From: VHCN01 sp964589935
GTDB taxonomy: Bacteria; Verrucomicrobiota; Verrucomicrobiia; Limisphaerales; VHCN01
Length of the DNA: 64,000 nt
Reading direction: 5' to 3'
Assembly (NCBI GenBank): GCA_964589935.1
Contig: CAZPVD010000015.1
Span: forward strand, 1 to 64,000
Of this stretch, positions 50,208 through 59,068 are shown piece by piece. A program made the position numbers and the translations under genes. The notes below the pieces were generated by a model that worked only from the letters and a program-made list of their open reading frames with translations, did not search any database and was not told where the DNA came from. The number at the start of each line of letters is the position of its first letter. Position 1 is the stretch's first letter.

Positions 50208-50825
50208 ATGTCAGAGCATCAGGACACGTCACAATCTCCGTCGGTTTCCCGGCGCGGCTTTCTCAAGGGCATCGGCGTCACCGGCGCGGCCGCGAGCGTG
50301 CTCACCACGCTCCAGCCCGACGCGCAGGGCGCCGAGAGCGGCATCCGCGGGCCGGGCGAAGTGCCCGTCACGCTCAAGATCAACGGCGCGACCCACAAGC
50401 TGAACCTTGAACCGCGCGTCACGCTGCTCGACACGCTGCGCAACCGCCTCGACCTGACCGGCTGCAAAAAGGTCTGCGACCGCGCGACGTGCGGCGCCTG
50501 CACGGTGCTTCTCGACGGCGAGCCGGTTTATTCCTGCACGGTGCTGGCGATTGAGGCCGAGGGCCGCAGCGTCACGACCATCGAGGGCATCGGCACGCCG
50601 AAGAAATTGAACAGCGTGCAGGCGGCTTTCGTGAAGCACGACGCGCAGCAGTGCGGCTTTTGCACGCCGGGCTTCGTCACGGCGGCGACCGCGTTTGTCC
50701 GCAAGCATCCCAACGCCACGCCCGATGAAATCCGCGCCGGACTCGGCGGCAACCTCTGCCGTTGCGGCACCTACGCCGGCATGTTGATGGCCGTCTCCGA
50801 CGCAGCAAAGAAAGGAGGCGCATAA
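50208..50825 (+). CDS. Exported (2Fe-2S) subunit of a xanthine dehydrogenase-family molybdenum hydroxylase
   Basis: 205 residues from ATG at 50208. A Tat leader (SRRGFLKGIGVTGAAASVL, about 14-32) sends the assembled enzyme to the periplasm. A plant-type ferredoxin domain has C90, C95, C98 and C110 (CDRATCGACTV..C). The second cluster domain has CGFCTPGF and NLCRCGTY. Its TAA overlaps the ATG of the large subunit (TAATG). The layout matches PaoABC-like periplasmic aldehyde oxidoreductases; the substrate is unknown. Confidence 0.92.
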   Translation: MSEHQDTSQSPSVSRRGFLKGIGVTGAAASVLTTLQPDAQGAESGIRGPGEVPVTLKINGATHKLNLEPRVTLLDTLRNRLDLTGCKKVCDRATCGACTVLLDGEPVYSCTVLAIEAEGRSVTTIEGIGTPKKLNSVQAAFVKHDAQQCGFCTPGFVTAATAFVRKHPNATPDEIRAGLGGNLCRCGTYAGMLMAVSDAAKKGGA

Positions 50826-52972
50826 TGGCTTCCATCGCATGGCCCCCCGCCGATAAACGCGCGCTCATCGGCAAGCGCATTGACCGCGCCGACGGCCCCG
50901 CCAAGGCCACCGGCGCCGCCAAATACTCCTACGACATCAACCGGCCCGGCATGCTCTACGCCAAGCTGGTCACTTCGCCGCACGCGCTTGCGGATCTTGT
51001 GAGCGTGGACACCGGTCCGGCCGCGGCGATGAAAGGCGTCAAGGCCGTGTGGAAGGACGACGACCTCATCGGCAAGGAGGTCCAATACATCGGACAGATC
51101 GTCGCCGCTGTCGCGGCCGAGACCGAGGAGGTCGCCGCCGAGGCCGCCGAGCTTGTCAAGGTCACCTACAAGCCCAAGCAGCATCAGGTCGTAGACAACG
51201 ACGTGAAGTTCTTCGACGCCGCGAAGGACAAGCCCGCGACGAAGACCGTCGGCAACTTCGACACTGCGTTCGGTGCGGCGGCCACGCGGCACGAGGGCAC
51301 TTATGGCATCCCGGTCATCACGCATTGCTGCCTCGAATCGCACGGGCAGGTCACAGAGATGCGTGGTGACGAGCTTCACATCTGGGCGAGCACGCAGAAC
51401 GTCTCGCGTTATCACGACCGCCTCGGCGACGCGGTGGGCGTGCCACAGAACAAAATCTTCGTCGAGACGCAATACATGGGCGGAGGCTTCGGCTCGAAGT
51501 TCAACTACGACAAATGGGGCACCATCGGCGCGCTGCTCTCGAAGCAGACCGGCCGCCCTGTGAAGCTCCTGCTCGACCGCGAACTCGAACTCCTGACCGG
51601 CGGCAACCGTCCGTCGGCCTTCGGCAAGATCAAGGTCGGATGCGACGCGGACGGCAAGATCACCGCCTTCAGTTCGGACATTTACGGCACGGGCGGCGTC
51701 GGCGGCTGGAACATGGGCGCGATGCCCTACGTGTTCACGAAGATTCCCAACATCAGCACCACGACGCGGCGCATCACGACGAACCGCGGCGCGCAACGCG
51801 CGTGGCGCGCCCCGGCGCATCCGCAGTGTTGCTTCCTCACGCAGACCGCTATGGCCGATGCCGCGGCGGCGCTGAAAATGGATGAACTGGATTTCTTCCT
51901 GAAGAACCTCGACCTCACCGACCGGCCTGATGTTTACAAGGAAGAGATGATGAAGGCCGCCGAGATGATCGGCTACCGCAAGAAATCACATCTCCGCGGC
52001 GACCCGGCGCGCGGACCGATCAAGCGCGGCCTCGGCCTCGCGATGCACACGTGGGGTGGGCGCGGCCATCCGAGCGAGTGCGACGTGACCATCCACAACG
52101 ACGGCTCCGTCGAGGTCAAGATGGGCACGCAGGACCTCGGCACCGGCACGCGCACCACCGTGCCGATGGTCGTCGCCGAGACGCTCGGCATCCCGATGGA
52201 GCTGGTGAAGTTCGAGATGGGCCGCAGCTCTTATCCGGTTTCGGGCGGTTCCGGCGGCAGCACGACGATTGGCGGCGTGAGCGCGTCGGCGCGCATGGGC
52301 GCAACCGCTGCGTTGAATGAGCTGCTCGACAACGTCGCGCCGCGCATGGGTCTCAAGCCCGACCAGCTCGAAGCCAGCGCGGCTGCGATCCGGCAGATTG
52401 GAAATCCAAGTTACGCCGTTCCGTGGAAGACCGCGTGCGCGTTGCTCGGTCCGAACCCGATCACCAAGCGCGGCATCTGCGACCCGAACGCCGCCGAAAA
52501 AGCCGGCCTTCTCAGCGCGCAGGTTGGCGGCGTGCAGATCGCGGATGTTTCCGTGGACATGGAAACCGGCATCGTCACGATGAACGAGATGGTTGCCGTG
52601 CAGGACTGCGGCCTTGTCATCAACCTCAAGACCGCCGAAAGCCAGGTCCTCGGCGCGCTCATCATGGGCATCACTTACTCGCTCTTCGAGGAGGCCGTGT
52701 ATGACACGCGCACGGGCCAGATGCTCAACGCTGACATGGAGTTTTACCGGCTCGCTGGCATCCATGATGTCGGCCAGCTCAAGGTTCACATGATGACCGG
52801 CAAGGGTTACGACGAACGCGGCGTCATCGGCCTCGGCGAGCCGCCAGTCATCTCGCCCGGTGCCGCCATCTCCAACGCCGTCGCCAACGCCATCGGCCTG
52901 CGCGTGCCGGAACTGCCACTCACGCCCGACCGCGTCATCACCGCACTCCAGAAAGGAGGCAAACTCGCATGA
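50825..52972 (+). CDS. Molybdopterin-binding large subunit, xanthine dehydrogenase family
   Basis: Catalytic subunit of 715 residues from ATG at 50825. It has the N-terminal RIDRADGPAKATGAAKYSYD, molybdopterin loops MGGGFGSKFNYDKW and RAWRAPAHPQCC, and the C-terminal GLGEPPVISPGAA with the presumed catalytic Glu. It has no signal of its own and would be exported with the Tat-tagged small subunit. The stop overlaps the start of the FAD subunit gene (ATGA). No XdhC/PaoD-type chaperone gene is adjacent. Confidence 0.93.
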   Translation: MASIAWPPADKRALIGKRIDRADGPAKATGAAKYSYDINRPGMLYAKLVTSPHALADLVSVDTGPAAAMKGVKAVWKDDDLIGKEVQYIGQIVAAVAAETEEVAAEAAELVKVTYKPKQHQVVDNDVKFFDAAKDKPATKTVGNFDTAFGAAATRHEGTYGIPVITHCCLESHGQVTEMRGDELHIWASTQNVSRYHDRLGDAVGVPQNKIFVETQYMGGGFGSKFNYDKWGTIGALLSKQTGRPVKLLLDRELELLTGGNRPSAFGKIKVGCDADGKITAFSSDIYGTGGVGGWNMGAMPYVFTKIPNISTTTRRITTNRGAQRAWRAPAHPQCCFLTQTAMADAAAALKMDELDFFLKNLDLTDRPDVYKEEMMKAAEMIGYRKKSHLRGDPARGPIKRGLGLAMHTWGGRGHPSECDVTIHNDGSVEVKMGTQDLGTGTRTTVPMVVAETLGIPMELVKFEMGRSSYPVSGGSGGSTTIGGVSASARMGATAALNELLDNVAPRMGLKPDQLEASAAAIRQIGNPSYAVPWKTACALLGPNPITKRGICDPNAAEKAGLLSAQVGGVQIADVSVDMETGIVTMNEMVAVQDCGLVINLKTAESQVLGALIMGITYSLFEEAVYDTRTGQMLNADMEFYRLAGIHDVGQLKVHMMTGKGYDERGVIGLGEPPVISPGAAISNAVANAIGLRVPELPLTPDRVITALQKGGKLA

Positions 52973-53946
52973 AGTCATTCGAATACGCCGCACCCAAATC
53001 ACTCAAGGAAGCTGCCGAACTCCTCGCCGACACGTGGGGCCGCGCCGAAATCATCGCCGGCGGCACCGACCTCATCTCCGCGATGAAGGACGGTGTCGCC
53101 GCGCCCGCGCGCCTCGTGAGCCTGCGCCACGTCGGCGAACTGCGCGGCATCAAGAGCGAGGGCAAGGGCCTTCGCATCGGCGCGACAACCACGCTCGCCG
53201 AACTCGCGGAAAACTCCGCTGTTCAAAAAAACTTCCCATCTCTCGCCTCGGCCGCGCGCGGCGTCGGCAGCCCGCAGATGATGAACATGGGCACCGTCGG
53301 CGGCGACCTCTGCCAGCGCCCGCGCTGCTGGTTCTACCGCAACGGCAACGGCCTGCTCGCCATGAAGGACGGCAAGTCCCTCGTGCGCGACGGCGACAAC
53401 CGCTTCCATGCCGTGTTCAACACGGACGGCAACCCGCTCTTCGTCAGCGCCTCCAGCCTCGGCCCCGCGCTCATCGCGCTCGGCGCGGAGATGAACGTCA
53501 TCGGGCCGAAGGGCAAGACGCGCAAGATAGCGGCGGCGGACTTCTTCCAGACACCCCGCAACGAAAACGAACGCGAAACCGCGCTCAAGCCGAATGAAAT
53601 TCTGACGGACATTTTTGTCCCGACGCTTGGCCTCAAAAATGCGAGCTACGAAGTGCGCCATCGCGGCGGACTCGACTGGCCGTATGTGACCGCGACCGTC
53701 GCCTTCAAGCTAAACAAAGGCGGCGCGGTTTCCGACGCGCGCGTCGTGCTCGGCCACGTCGCGCCCACGCCGCACCGCGCCGCGAGCGCCGGCAAAGTGC
53801 TCGAAGGCTTGAAGCCGGACGAAACCAGCGCCGCGCGTGCCGGCGCATCCGCCACCGACGGCGCGAAGCCGCTCAGTGGAAACAGCTACAAAGTGCAACT
53901 GGTCAAAACCGCCGTGAAACGCGCCGTGCTCGCCGCGGCGGCATAG
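52969..53946 (+). CDS. FAD-binding subunit, xanthine dehydrogenase family
   Basis: Medium subunit of 325 residues that passes electrons from the iron-sulfur clusters to FAD and an acceptor. It has FAD-binding motifs IIAGGTDLISAMKDG and MNMGTVGGDLCQRPRCWFYR, the latter with Cys residues that may hold an additional 4Fe-4S cluster as in PaoB-type subunits. The C-terminal CO-dehydrogenase flavoprotein domain includes VRHRGGLDWPYVTATVAF. Third gene of the tightly overlapping operon. Confidence 0.92.
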   Translation: MKSFEYAAPKSLKEAAELLADTWGRAEIIAGGTDLISAMKDGVAAPARLVSLRHVGELRGIKSEGKGLRIGATTTLAELAENSAVQKNFPSLASAARGVGSPQMMNMGTVGGDLCQRPRCWFYRNGNGLLAMKDGKSLVRDGDNRFHAVFNTDGNPLFVSASSLGPALIALGAEMNVIGPKGKTRKIAAADFFQTPRNENERETALKPNEILTDIFVPTLGLKNASYEVRHRGGLDWPYVTATVAFKLNKGGAVSDARVVLGHVAPTPHRAASAGKVLEGLKPDETSAARAGASATDGAKPLSGNSYKVQLVKTAVKRAVLAAAA

Positions 53947-53965
53947 CCAAAAGTTCTCCGTCAAA

Positions 53966-54205
53966 ATGAAAGCATTGCAAATCCGTGCCGCCGACATTTT
54001 GGCAATTGCTTTGGGATGTTTTCTCGGAGTGCCGCTCGGTTTCGCTCTGAATGACTACCCGATCGGAGTTATATTAGGCCTCGTCATGGGATGTGCATTC
54101 CAACGAGCGAAGCGACGAACAGGACGGCTATTGAATATCACAGTCGCTGTTTGCGCACTGATCGTCGTTTGGGCAGTTTTCATGTCCCTACTTCAGTCAC
54201 TTTAG
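53966..54205 (+). CDS. Small membrane protein of unknown function
   Basis: 79 residues with two or three hydrophobic segments (LAIALGCFLGVPLGFAL, IGVILGLVMGCAF, ITVAVCALIVVWAVFMSLL) and a short basic loop (QRAKRRTGRL). No family recognised. It starts 19 bp after the molybdenum hydroxylase operon on the same strand but has lower GC, so it may be unrelated. Confidence 0.6.
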   Translation: MKALQIRAADILAIALGCFLGVPLGFALNDYPIGVILGLVMGCAFQRAKRRTGRLLNITVAVCALIVVWAVFMSLLQSL

Positions 54206-54228
54206 TTTACCGCAACCCGCTGACGTTT

Positions 54229-54441
54229 ATGAAACCGATCACCCAACCCACAATTGACCTCCGCGCCCCGTGCCGCTATCTGCGTAGCAAGGAGATGTAT
54301 CACTCCGCCGCCGGCGCCGAGGACGACGCCTTCGCCAGCGGCGTCTTCTGGTGCCAGAAAACCTGCGAGGCCTTCGGCCCCGACGGCGAGACGGCGGACA
54401 AAACCCGCTGTTGCGAAGGACGCACTTGTTATCTAATTTAA
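54229..54441 (+). CDS. Small cysteine-containing protein of unknown function
   Basis: 70 residues from ATG at 54229 (MKPITQPTIDLRAPCRYL). It has five Cys (APCRY, FWCQKTC, RCCEGRTC gives further ones) and MYHSAAGAEDDAFASG. It resembles small conserved Verrucomicrobia proteins of unknown role; the Cys pattern may bind a metal. It is out of frame with the preceding small membrane protein gene and begins 23 bp after it. Confidence 0.55.
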   Translation: MKPITQPTIDLRAPCRYLRSKEMYHSAAGAEDDAFASGVFWCQKTCEAFGPDGETADKTRCCEGRTCYLI

Positions 54442-54478
54442 CAATGCCACGGCAGAGCCGCGGCGAACTGAATCGCGT

Positions 54479-55141
54479 ATGAAAACAAAACTTCTTCTCA
54501 CCGCGTTGGTGGCAGCCTCCGCGCTTGCCGCGCGCGCCAACGGCATTTCCGGCGATTATCTGGAAGTGCGCACCTGCGACATCTACACCGGCCCGTGCTT
54601 CGCCAACGCCGAGATGGGCCTCACCGGAAAGGAGGCCATCCTCACCTGGGCCGTGCGCGAGGGCACGTGGAACGGCACGCGCCTCGACGGCCTGCGCGTC
54701 ATCGCCGTCGTGCGCACGGACAACACGATGGGCGACCAGGCGTTCGCGCCGCGCGCGGGCAGGGCCGTCGTCATCGTGGACGCCCGCGCCGACTCGCGGC
54801 AGCGCGACGCGCTCGTGGGCTTCGCGCGTTCCGCCGGCGGCAAACTCATCAACGAAATCGCCGAGGTGAAGACCGCCGCCATCGAGTCGAACATCGGCAC
54901 CTGCGCGAAGGCCGGCTGCGCCGCGGTGAAGGCCGGCAGCCTCGTCAGCGTCGCCACGCGCTGCTTCGGCGACAAGGACCACGTGTGCGGCAACGAGACG
55001 ACTTATTACCCGCCGCTGACGAAGATCGCCGGCGCGCTGCCCGCCTACACGGAACTCGCCAGCTACAACGGCACGGGCCTGAACATGACGTTCTCCGCGA
55101 CCGGCCAGCGCAGCGCGTTCATCGGGACGTTCACGTTGTAA
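54479..55141 (+). CDS. Exported DUF1326-family protein
   Basis: 220 residues with a signal peptide (MKTKLLLTALVAASALAARA). The mature start ISGDYLEVRTCDIYTGPCFA is characteristic of DUF1326, and later there are paired cysteines (GTCAKAGC, RCFGDKDHVC). Family function is unknown. It is followed by a terminator and convergent with the TatA-PgpA fusion gene. Confidence 0.85.
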   Translation: MKTKLLLTALVAASALAARANGISGDYLEVRTCDIYTGPCFANAEMGLTGKEAILTWAVREGTWNGTRLDGLRVIAVVRTDNTMGDQAFAPRAGRAVVIVDARADSRQRDALVGFARSAGGKLINEIAEVKTAAIESNIGTCAKAGCAAVKAGSLVSVATRCFGDKDHVCGNETTYYPPLTKIAGALPAYTELASYNGTGLNMTFSATGQRSAFIGTFTL

Positions 55142-55170
55142 GCAACGAAACCAGCTAACACTTCACGCGA

Positions 55171-55204
55171 GCCGGAGGCGAAAGCTTCCGGCCCGTTTGT
55201 TTTT
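55171..55204 (+). terminator. Terminator after the DUF1326 gene
   Basis: GCCGGAGGC-GAAA-GCTTCCGGC (one mismatch) followed by CCGTTTGTTTTT, 30 bp after the stop. Confidence 0.7.
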
Positions 55205-55216
55205 ACGGGATCGCGG

Positions 55217-56053
55217 TTACTTGATTAGGTGCAGGCGAATGGAAACGAAATATACCGCCAACATCGCGATGTTCACATAGACCGCCGCAAGAACATCATC
55301 AACCACCACGCCCCAGCCGCCGGGCAGCGACTGGCTTTGTTTGACCGGCCAAGGTTTGGCGATGTCGAAGAAACGAAAGAGTCCAAACACAATGGCGATT
55401 GTAATGATGTCGCCAAACTCTACAGCTTTCATGTTTGGCATCGGATTCGTTTCAGGTGCCACATATACGCACCATGCCGGCAGCCAAATAAAGCACAGCG
55501 GCATCGCGACGATTTCATCGAGCACCACAGAAGGCGGGTCTTTCTGTTTCAGGATTTGCTCGGCTTCGCCGCAGAACCAAACGGACGCGAACACCCCGGC
55601 GACCCCGCCAAGGACGAACACCTCCAGACTTCCGGCCTTGAGTAGCAGGCCGCACCAGAACAATCCCACAAGCGATCCCCAAGTGCCCGGGGCCGATGGC
55701 ATCAAACGCCCGATGCCGAAGCCTTGTGCGACGAACAGCACGAGCTTGTCGCGCCACGACCGTTCGTTCGGTGATGTGTCCGGGTTGGCTTTCATGACAA
55801 ACTCGACAGTTGTGTTTGAGTGCGTGAGCGCATCCGCGACGGCACCGTGCATTTCTTCTGGAAGTTCGATCGCATTCTGAACATTGCGGCTGGCACGCTT
55901 GTATTCACGGATGCCGCGTCCGAGGCCGTCAATGAACGGGGGAATTTTATTCGCACCGAATAATACCAGTGCGATGACGGCAAAGATGACAAGTTCCCCG
56001 CCGGACAGACCGAGGACGGCAAGCTCCACACCCGCGTTGCACACAAGTTCCAC
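55217..56053 (-). CDS. pgpA: TatA-like segment fused to phosphatidylglycerophosphatase A
   Basis: 278 residues in one uninterrupted frame. Residues about 12-55 (LGLSGGELVIFAVIALVLFG, then ANKIPPFIDGLGRGIREYKR) match the TatA/TatB membrane helix, hinge and amphipathic helix. From about residue 95 the protein is a PgpA: GIGRLMPSAPGTWGSLVGL, VLDEIVAMPL, RFFDIAKPWPVKQSQS and GGWGVVVDDVLAAVY, with four membrane segments. PgpA dephosphorylates phosphatidylglycerol phosphate, the product of PgsA encoded just upstream. An internal Met87 could start a separate PgpA, but I see no ribosome-binding site there. Confidence 0.88.
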   Translation of the reverse strand: MELVCNAGVELAVLGLSGGELVIFAVIALVLFGANKIPPFIDGLGRGIREYKRASRNVQNAIELPEEMHGAVADALTHSNTTVEFVMKANPDTSPNERSWRDKLVLFVAQGFGIGRLMPSAPGTWGSLVGLFWCGLLLKAGSLEVFVLGGVAGVFASVWFCGEAEQILKQKDPPSVVLDEIVAMPLCFIWLPAWCVYVAPETNPMPNMKAVEFGDIITIAIVFGLFRFFDIAKPWPVKQSQSLPGGWGVVVDDVLAAVYVNIAMLAVYFVSIRLHLIK

Positions 56054-56143
56054 AGCTTGGACGGATTTGACAGCATCCTGCCACAGCTTGCTTCGTCGCG
56101 CAAAACTGGATTCATCTCCCGAGAGCTTTGCGCTTCTTCGCGC

Positions 56144-56755
56144 CTACATGTCTTCGAGATACAGCCGTCGGTTGCGCCACAAGTAGAGCGCGCCGGACGT
56201 GGCCGTGAGCATCACCGTCAGCCACAGCGTGACCTGCGCGAACCACGGCGTCCACGGCTGGAAGAGGGCGCGCAGCGCGGCGGGCCATTCGTCGTAGGCC
56301 TCGAGCACGAGCAGCGCGATGATCGCGGTCATTTGTGAAATTGTTTTGTGTTTGCCGTAGCGCTCGGCGGCGAGCGTCACGCCCTTCGACGCCGCGAGCA
56401 GGCGCAGGCCCGTGATGGCCAGCTCTCGCGAGACGATGACGATGGCCATCCATGCCTCGACGGTCACGGTCGGCAACGCACCCGCCGCGGACGGGTCGAA
56501 CTTGCCGCGTTCGACGAGCGCGATGAACGCGGCGCACGTGAGGATTTTGTCCGCCAGCGGGTCCATCAGGATGCCAAAACTCGTGATGAGATTTCGTTCG
56601 CGCGCAATCTTGCCGTCGAAATAATCCGTGAGGCTGGCGATGCAAAAGAACACGAGCGCGATCGTGTCATTGATGGAACCCCGCCAGAACATCGCCCACA
56701 GAAACGCCACCGTGAGCGCGAAACGGGAGAGGGTGAGCTTGTTCGGCAGGTTCAT
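56144..56755 (-). CDS. pgsA: CDP-diacylglycerol-glycerol-3-phosphate 3-phosphatidyltransferase
   Basis: Makes phosphatidylglycerol phosphate in the inner membrane. 203 residues with about five membrane helices and the CDP-alcohol phosphotransferase signature DYFDGKIARERNLITSFG followed by ILMDPLADK. Starts MNLPNKLTLSRFALTVAFLW as the family does. The pgpA fusion gene lies 90 bp downstream on the same strand, so both steps of phosphatidylglycerol synthesis are together. Confidence 0.95.
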   Translation of the reverse strand: MNLPNKLTLSRFALTVAFLWAMFWRGSINDTIALVFFCIASLTDYFDGKIARERNLITSFGILMDPLADKILTCAAFIALVERGKFDPSAAGALPTVTVEAWMAIVIVSRELAITGLRLLAASKGVTLAAERYGKHKTISQMTAIIALLVLEAYDEWPAALRALFQPWTPWFAQVTLWLTVMLTATSGALYLWRNRRLYLEDM

Positions 56756-56843
56756 GCGAACGCGGGATGCAGGGCGCGGAGTGCGGAATTCATGACTAGG
56801 CCGCGCTTATTTCAAACGGGAACCGATTGCGCGCGCAAGCCTC

Positions 56844-58520
56844 TTAATGCGGCTCGGCGATCAGGTCGTAATCCGTGTGGCCGATGATTTTCACGCGGGC
56901 AAATTCGCCGACCGGCAGCTTGCCGCGCACATAGATGCGTCCGTCAATATCAGGCGCGTCGGCCTCGCCGCGCGCGACAAGATAGCGGCCTTTGAGTTGT
57001 GCGACGTGCTCGTCGGTCTCGCGGATGAGACCGTGTTCCCACGAGCTGACGCGCGCGGCCTTGAGTTCCTTCGCGCTGGCCTCGCCTTCGATGAGCACGT
57101 TCAGGGTGCGGCCGACGAAGGCTTCGCTCACGGCCTGCGCGACCTTGTGCTGCGCGGCCATCGCGCGTTCACGGCGGCGCTGCTTCAATTTGTCGGGGAT
57201 TTGATTCGTCATGCGGCCCGCGACCGTGCCGTCCTCCTGCGAATAGGCGAAGATGCCGAGGCGCTCGAACTTTGTCTCGCGGATGAACTCCAGCAGCGTG
57301 TCGAAATGCGCTTCTGTTTCGCCGGGAAAGCCGACGATGAACGTCGTGCGCAGCGCGATGTCGGAAATGCCCGCGCGGATTTTCTCCAACAGTTCCACGA
57401 TGTAACGCTGCGAGGTTTCGCGGCGCATCCGCTGGAGCATTTCGTCGTGAATGTGCTGGAGCGGGATGTCCACGTAGCGCGCGACCTTCGGGCATTCAGC
57501 GATGGTGCGGATGAGTTCGTCCGTCCAGTGCGCGGGATGCGTGTAGAGCAGGCGGATCCAGAACTCGCCCTTGAGCGAATTCAACTCGCGCAACAGCGTG
57601 CAAAGCGTCGTGGCGTCGGCGGGCAAGGACTTCGCGGCGGCGTTGAACCTCTCCGGTGACGCGATGGCGCGGGTGTGGTTCGCGCCCAGGTCGAGGCCGT
57701 AATAGGTCGAGTCCTGCGAAATCAGATTCAACTCCTTCACGCCGTCGGCGAGCAACGCCTTTGCCTCCGCGACGATGTCGGCTTGCGTGCGGCTGCGGTG
57801 CGAACCGCGCATCCGCGGAATGATGCAAAAGCTGCACGGATGATTGCAGCCCTCGGCGATCTTGACGTAGGCGAAGTGCCGCGGCGTGAGCCGGAAGCGT
57901 GGCGTGGCGTAGTCGGGGATGTAAGTCGGACGCTGCGTCACCTCAAGAATCGGCGAGGACGGAGCGAGGATAGTTTTGGTTTTGCCAAACTTCTCGGTGC
58001 CACGAATGTTTTCTTCTTTTTCGAGCTCGCCGATGTTCCGGTTCTTCTCCAACTCGGCGAGTTTTCCAAGCGCCTTGCGCTTGCGCCCATCGCCTTTCTG
58101 CACTTGCTCTTCGCCCGCACGCGCAACGCGCCGTGCCAACGCCTCGCGCACGAGTTCGCCGACTTGCGCGACTTGATCAATGCCCATGAAGGCATCCACT
58201 TCGGGAAATAGCTTCGGCAGTTCGTCGCGAAAGCGCTGCGAAAGGCAGCCAGAAACGATCACCGCCTGGCCGCGCCGGTTCGCGTCGCGCACCTGAACGG
58301 ATTCGAGGATCGTGTCCACGCTCTCCTCCTGCGCGGCGTCAATGAACGAGCACGTGTTAACAATCACCGCGTCGGCGGTCGCTGCGTCGTTGATGATCTC
58401 GATGCCGCTCTTGAGTAGCGAGCCGAGCATGATTTCGGCGTCCACGAGATTTTTCGCGCAGCCGAGTGAAATCATGCCGACGCGCAGCGGGCGCGGAGAC
58501 GATTGGGTTTTGCCAGTCAC
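56844..58520 (-). CDS. rimO: Ribosomal protein S12 methylthiotransferase
   Basis: Radical-SAM enzyme that methylthiolates Asp of ribosomal protein S12. 558 residues against about 440-470 usually. N-terminal cluster cysteines are in ISLGCAKNLVDAEIM, NTCSFIDAAQEES and VSGCLSQR. The radical-SAM motif is CNHPCSFCIIP, and there is a TRAM domain at the end. The extra length is mainly a charged insertion at about residues 145-195 (KRKALGKLAELEKNRNIGEL..), placed between the N-terminal domain and the radical-SAM domain. It follows the RodZ-like gene on the same strand. Confidence 0.94.
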   Translation of the reverse strand: MTGKTQSSPRPLRVGMISLGCAKNLVDAEIMLGSLLKSGIEIINDAATADAVIVNTCSFIDAAQEESVDTILESVQVRDANRRGQAVIVSGCLSQRFRDELPKLFPEVDAFMGIDQVAQVGELVREALARRVARAGEEQVQKGDGRKRKALGKLAELEKNRNIGELEKEENIRGTEKFGKTKTILAPSSPILEVTQRPTYIPDYATPRFRLTPRHFAYVKIAEGCNHPCSFCIIPRMRGSHRSRTQADIVAEAKALLADGVKELNLISQDSTYYGLDLGANHTRAIASPERFNAAAKSLPADATTLCTLLRELNSLKGEFWIRLLYTHPAHWTDELIRTIAECPKVARYVDIPLQHIHDEMLQRMRRETSQRYIVELLEKIRAGISDIALRTTFIVGFPGETEAHFDTLLEFIRETKFERLGIFAYSQEDGTVAGRMTNQIPDKLKQRRRERAMAAQHKVAQAVSEAFVGRTLNVLIEGEASAKELKAARVSSWEHGLIRETDEHVAQLKGRYLVARGEADAPDIDGRIYVRGKLPVGEFARVKIIGHTDYDLIAEPH

Positions 58521-58561
58521 AGAAAATCGAAACTAGGCGATGCTGCGCCGCGAAGCAAACT

Positions 58562-59068
58562 TCACTTCTGCGACGAGGCATTCGTCGGCAGCGGGAGGTA
58601 TTCGCCCGGGCTTGGCTTGGGTTGATAAAGGCCGGGGCCGAGCGTGCTGAGCGGATCGGTCGTCTTGTGGCGGCGCCACAGCGTGTAGCCCCACACGCTC
58701 GCGAGCACAATCGCGCCGGCGGCAAGCAGCGGCAGCATCAGCCGCCAGTTCACCGTCGAGATGAACAGCATCACGTGGTCGAGCAGCGTCTTCTCGCGCG
58801 GGATGAGGCTGGGCGGCTCGCTGAACTCGCGTGTCTTGGCCAGTTCCTCGTCAAGTTGCACGAGCACCTGGCCGGCGGGCAGCTTGAGCGCCTGCGCGTA
58901 GGTGCGCACGAAGCCGCGGATATACACCGGTGCGCTGAACGCCCCCCACCGCGCCTCCTCAATCGCACGGATGTGGTCCGACTTGATCTTCGTCAAGTCG
59001 GCCACCTGGCTGATGTCGAGGTTCTTGGCTTCGCGCCCGCGGCGAAGCGTTTCGGAAACGGATGCCAT
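58562..59068 (-). CDS. RodZ-like helix-turn-helix membrane protein
   Basis: 168 residues from ATG at 59068 (MASVSETLRRGREAKNLDIS). The N-terminal HTH_25 domain (VADLTKIKSDHIRAIEEARW, FVRTYAQALKL) is the type found in RodZ and related proteins. One transmembrane segment follows (LMLPLLAAGAIVLASVWGY, about 115-133), then a short Pro-rich tail. The long periplasmic domain of RodZ is missing. A cytoskeleton-linked or regulatory role is inferred. rimO follows 41 bp downstream. Confidence 0.82.
   Translation of the reverse strand: MASVSETLRRGREAKNLDISQVADLTKIKSDHIRAIEEARWGAFSAPVYIRGFVRTYAQALKLPAGQVLVQLDEELAKTREFSEPPSLIPREKTLLDHVMLFISTVNWRLMLPLLAAGAIVLASVWGYTLWRRHKTTDPLSTLGPGLYQPKPSPGEYLPLPTNASSQK

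Noticed and set aside
55793..55795. Separate pgpA start at internal Met87 of the TatA-PgpA fusion
   Set aside because: The ATG lacks a ribosome-binding site in the preceding 15 bp and the frame is continuous with the TatA-like part.
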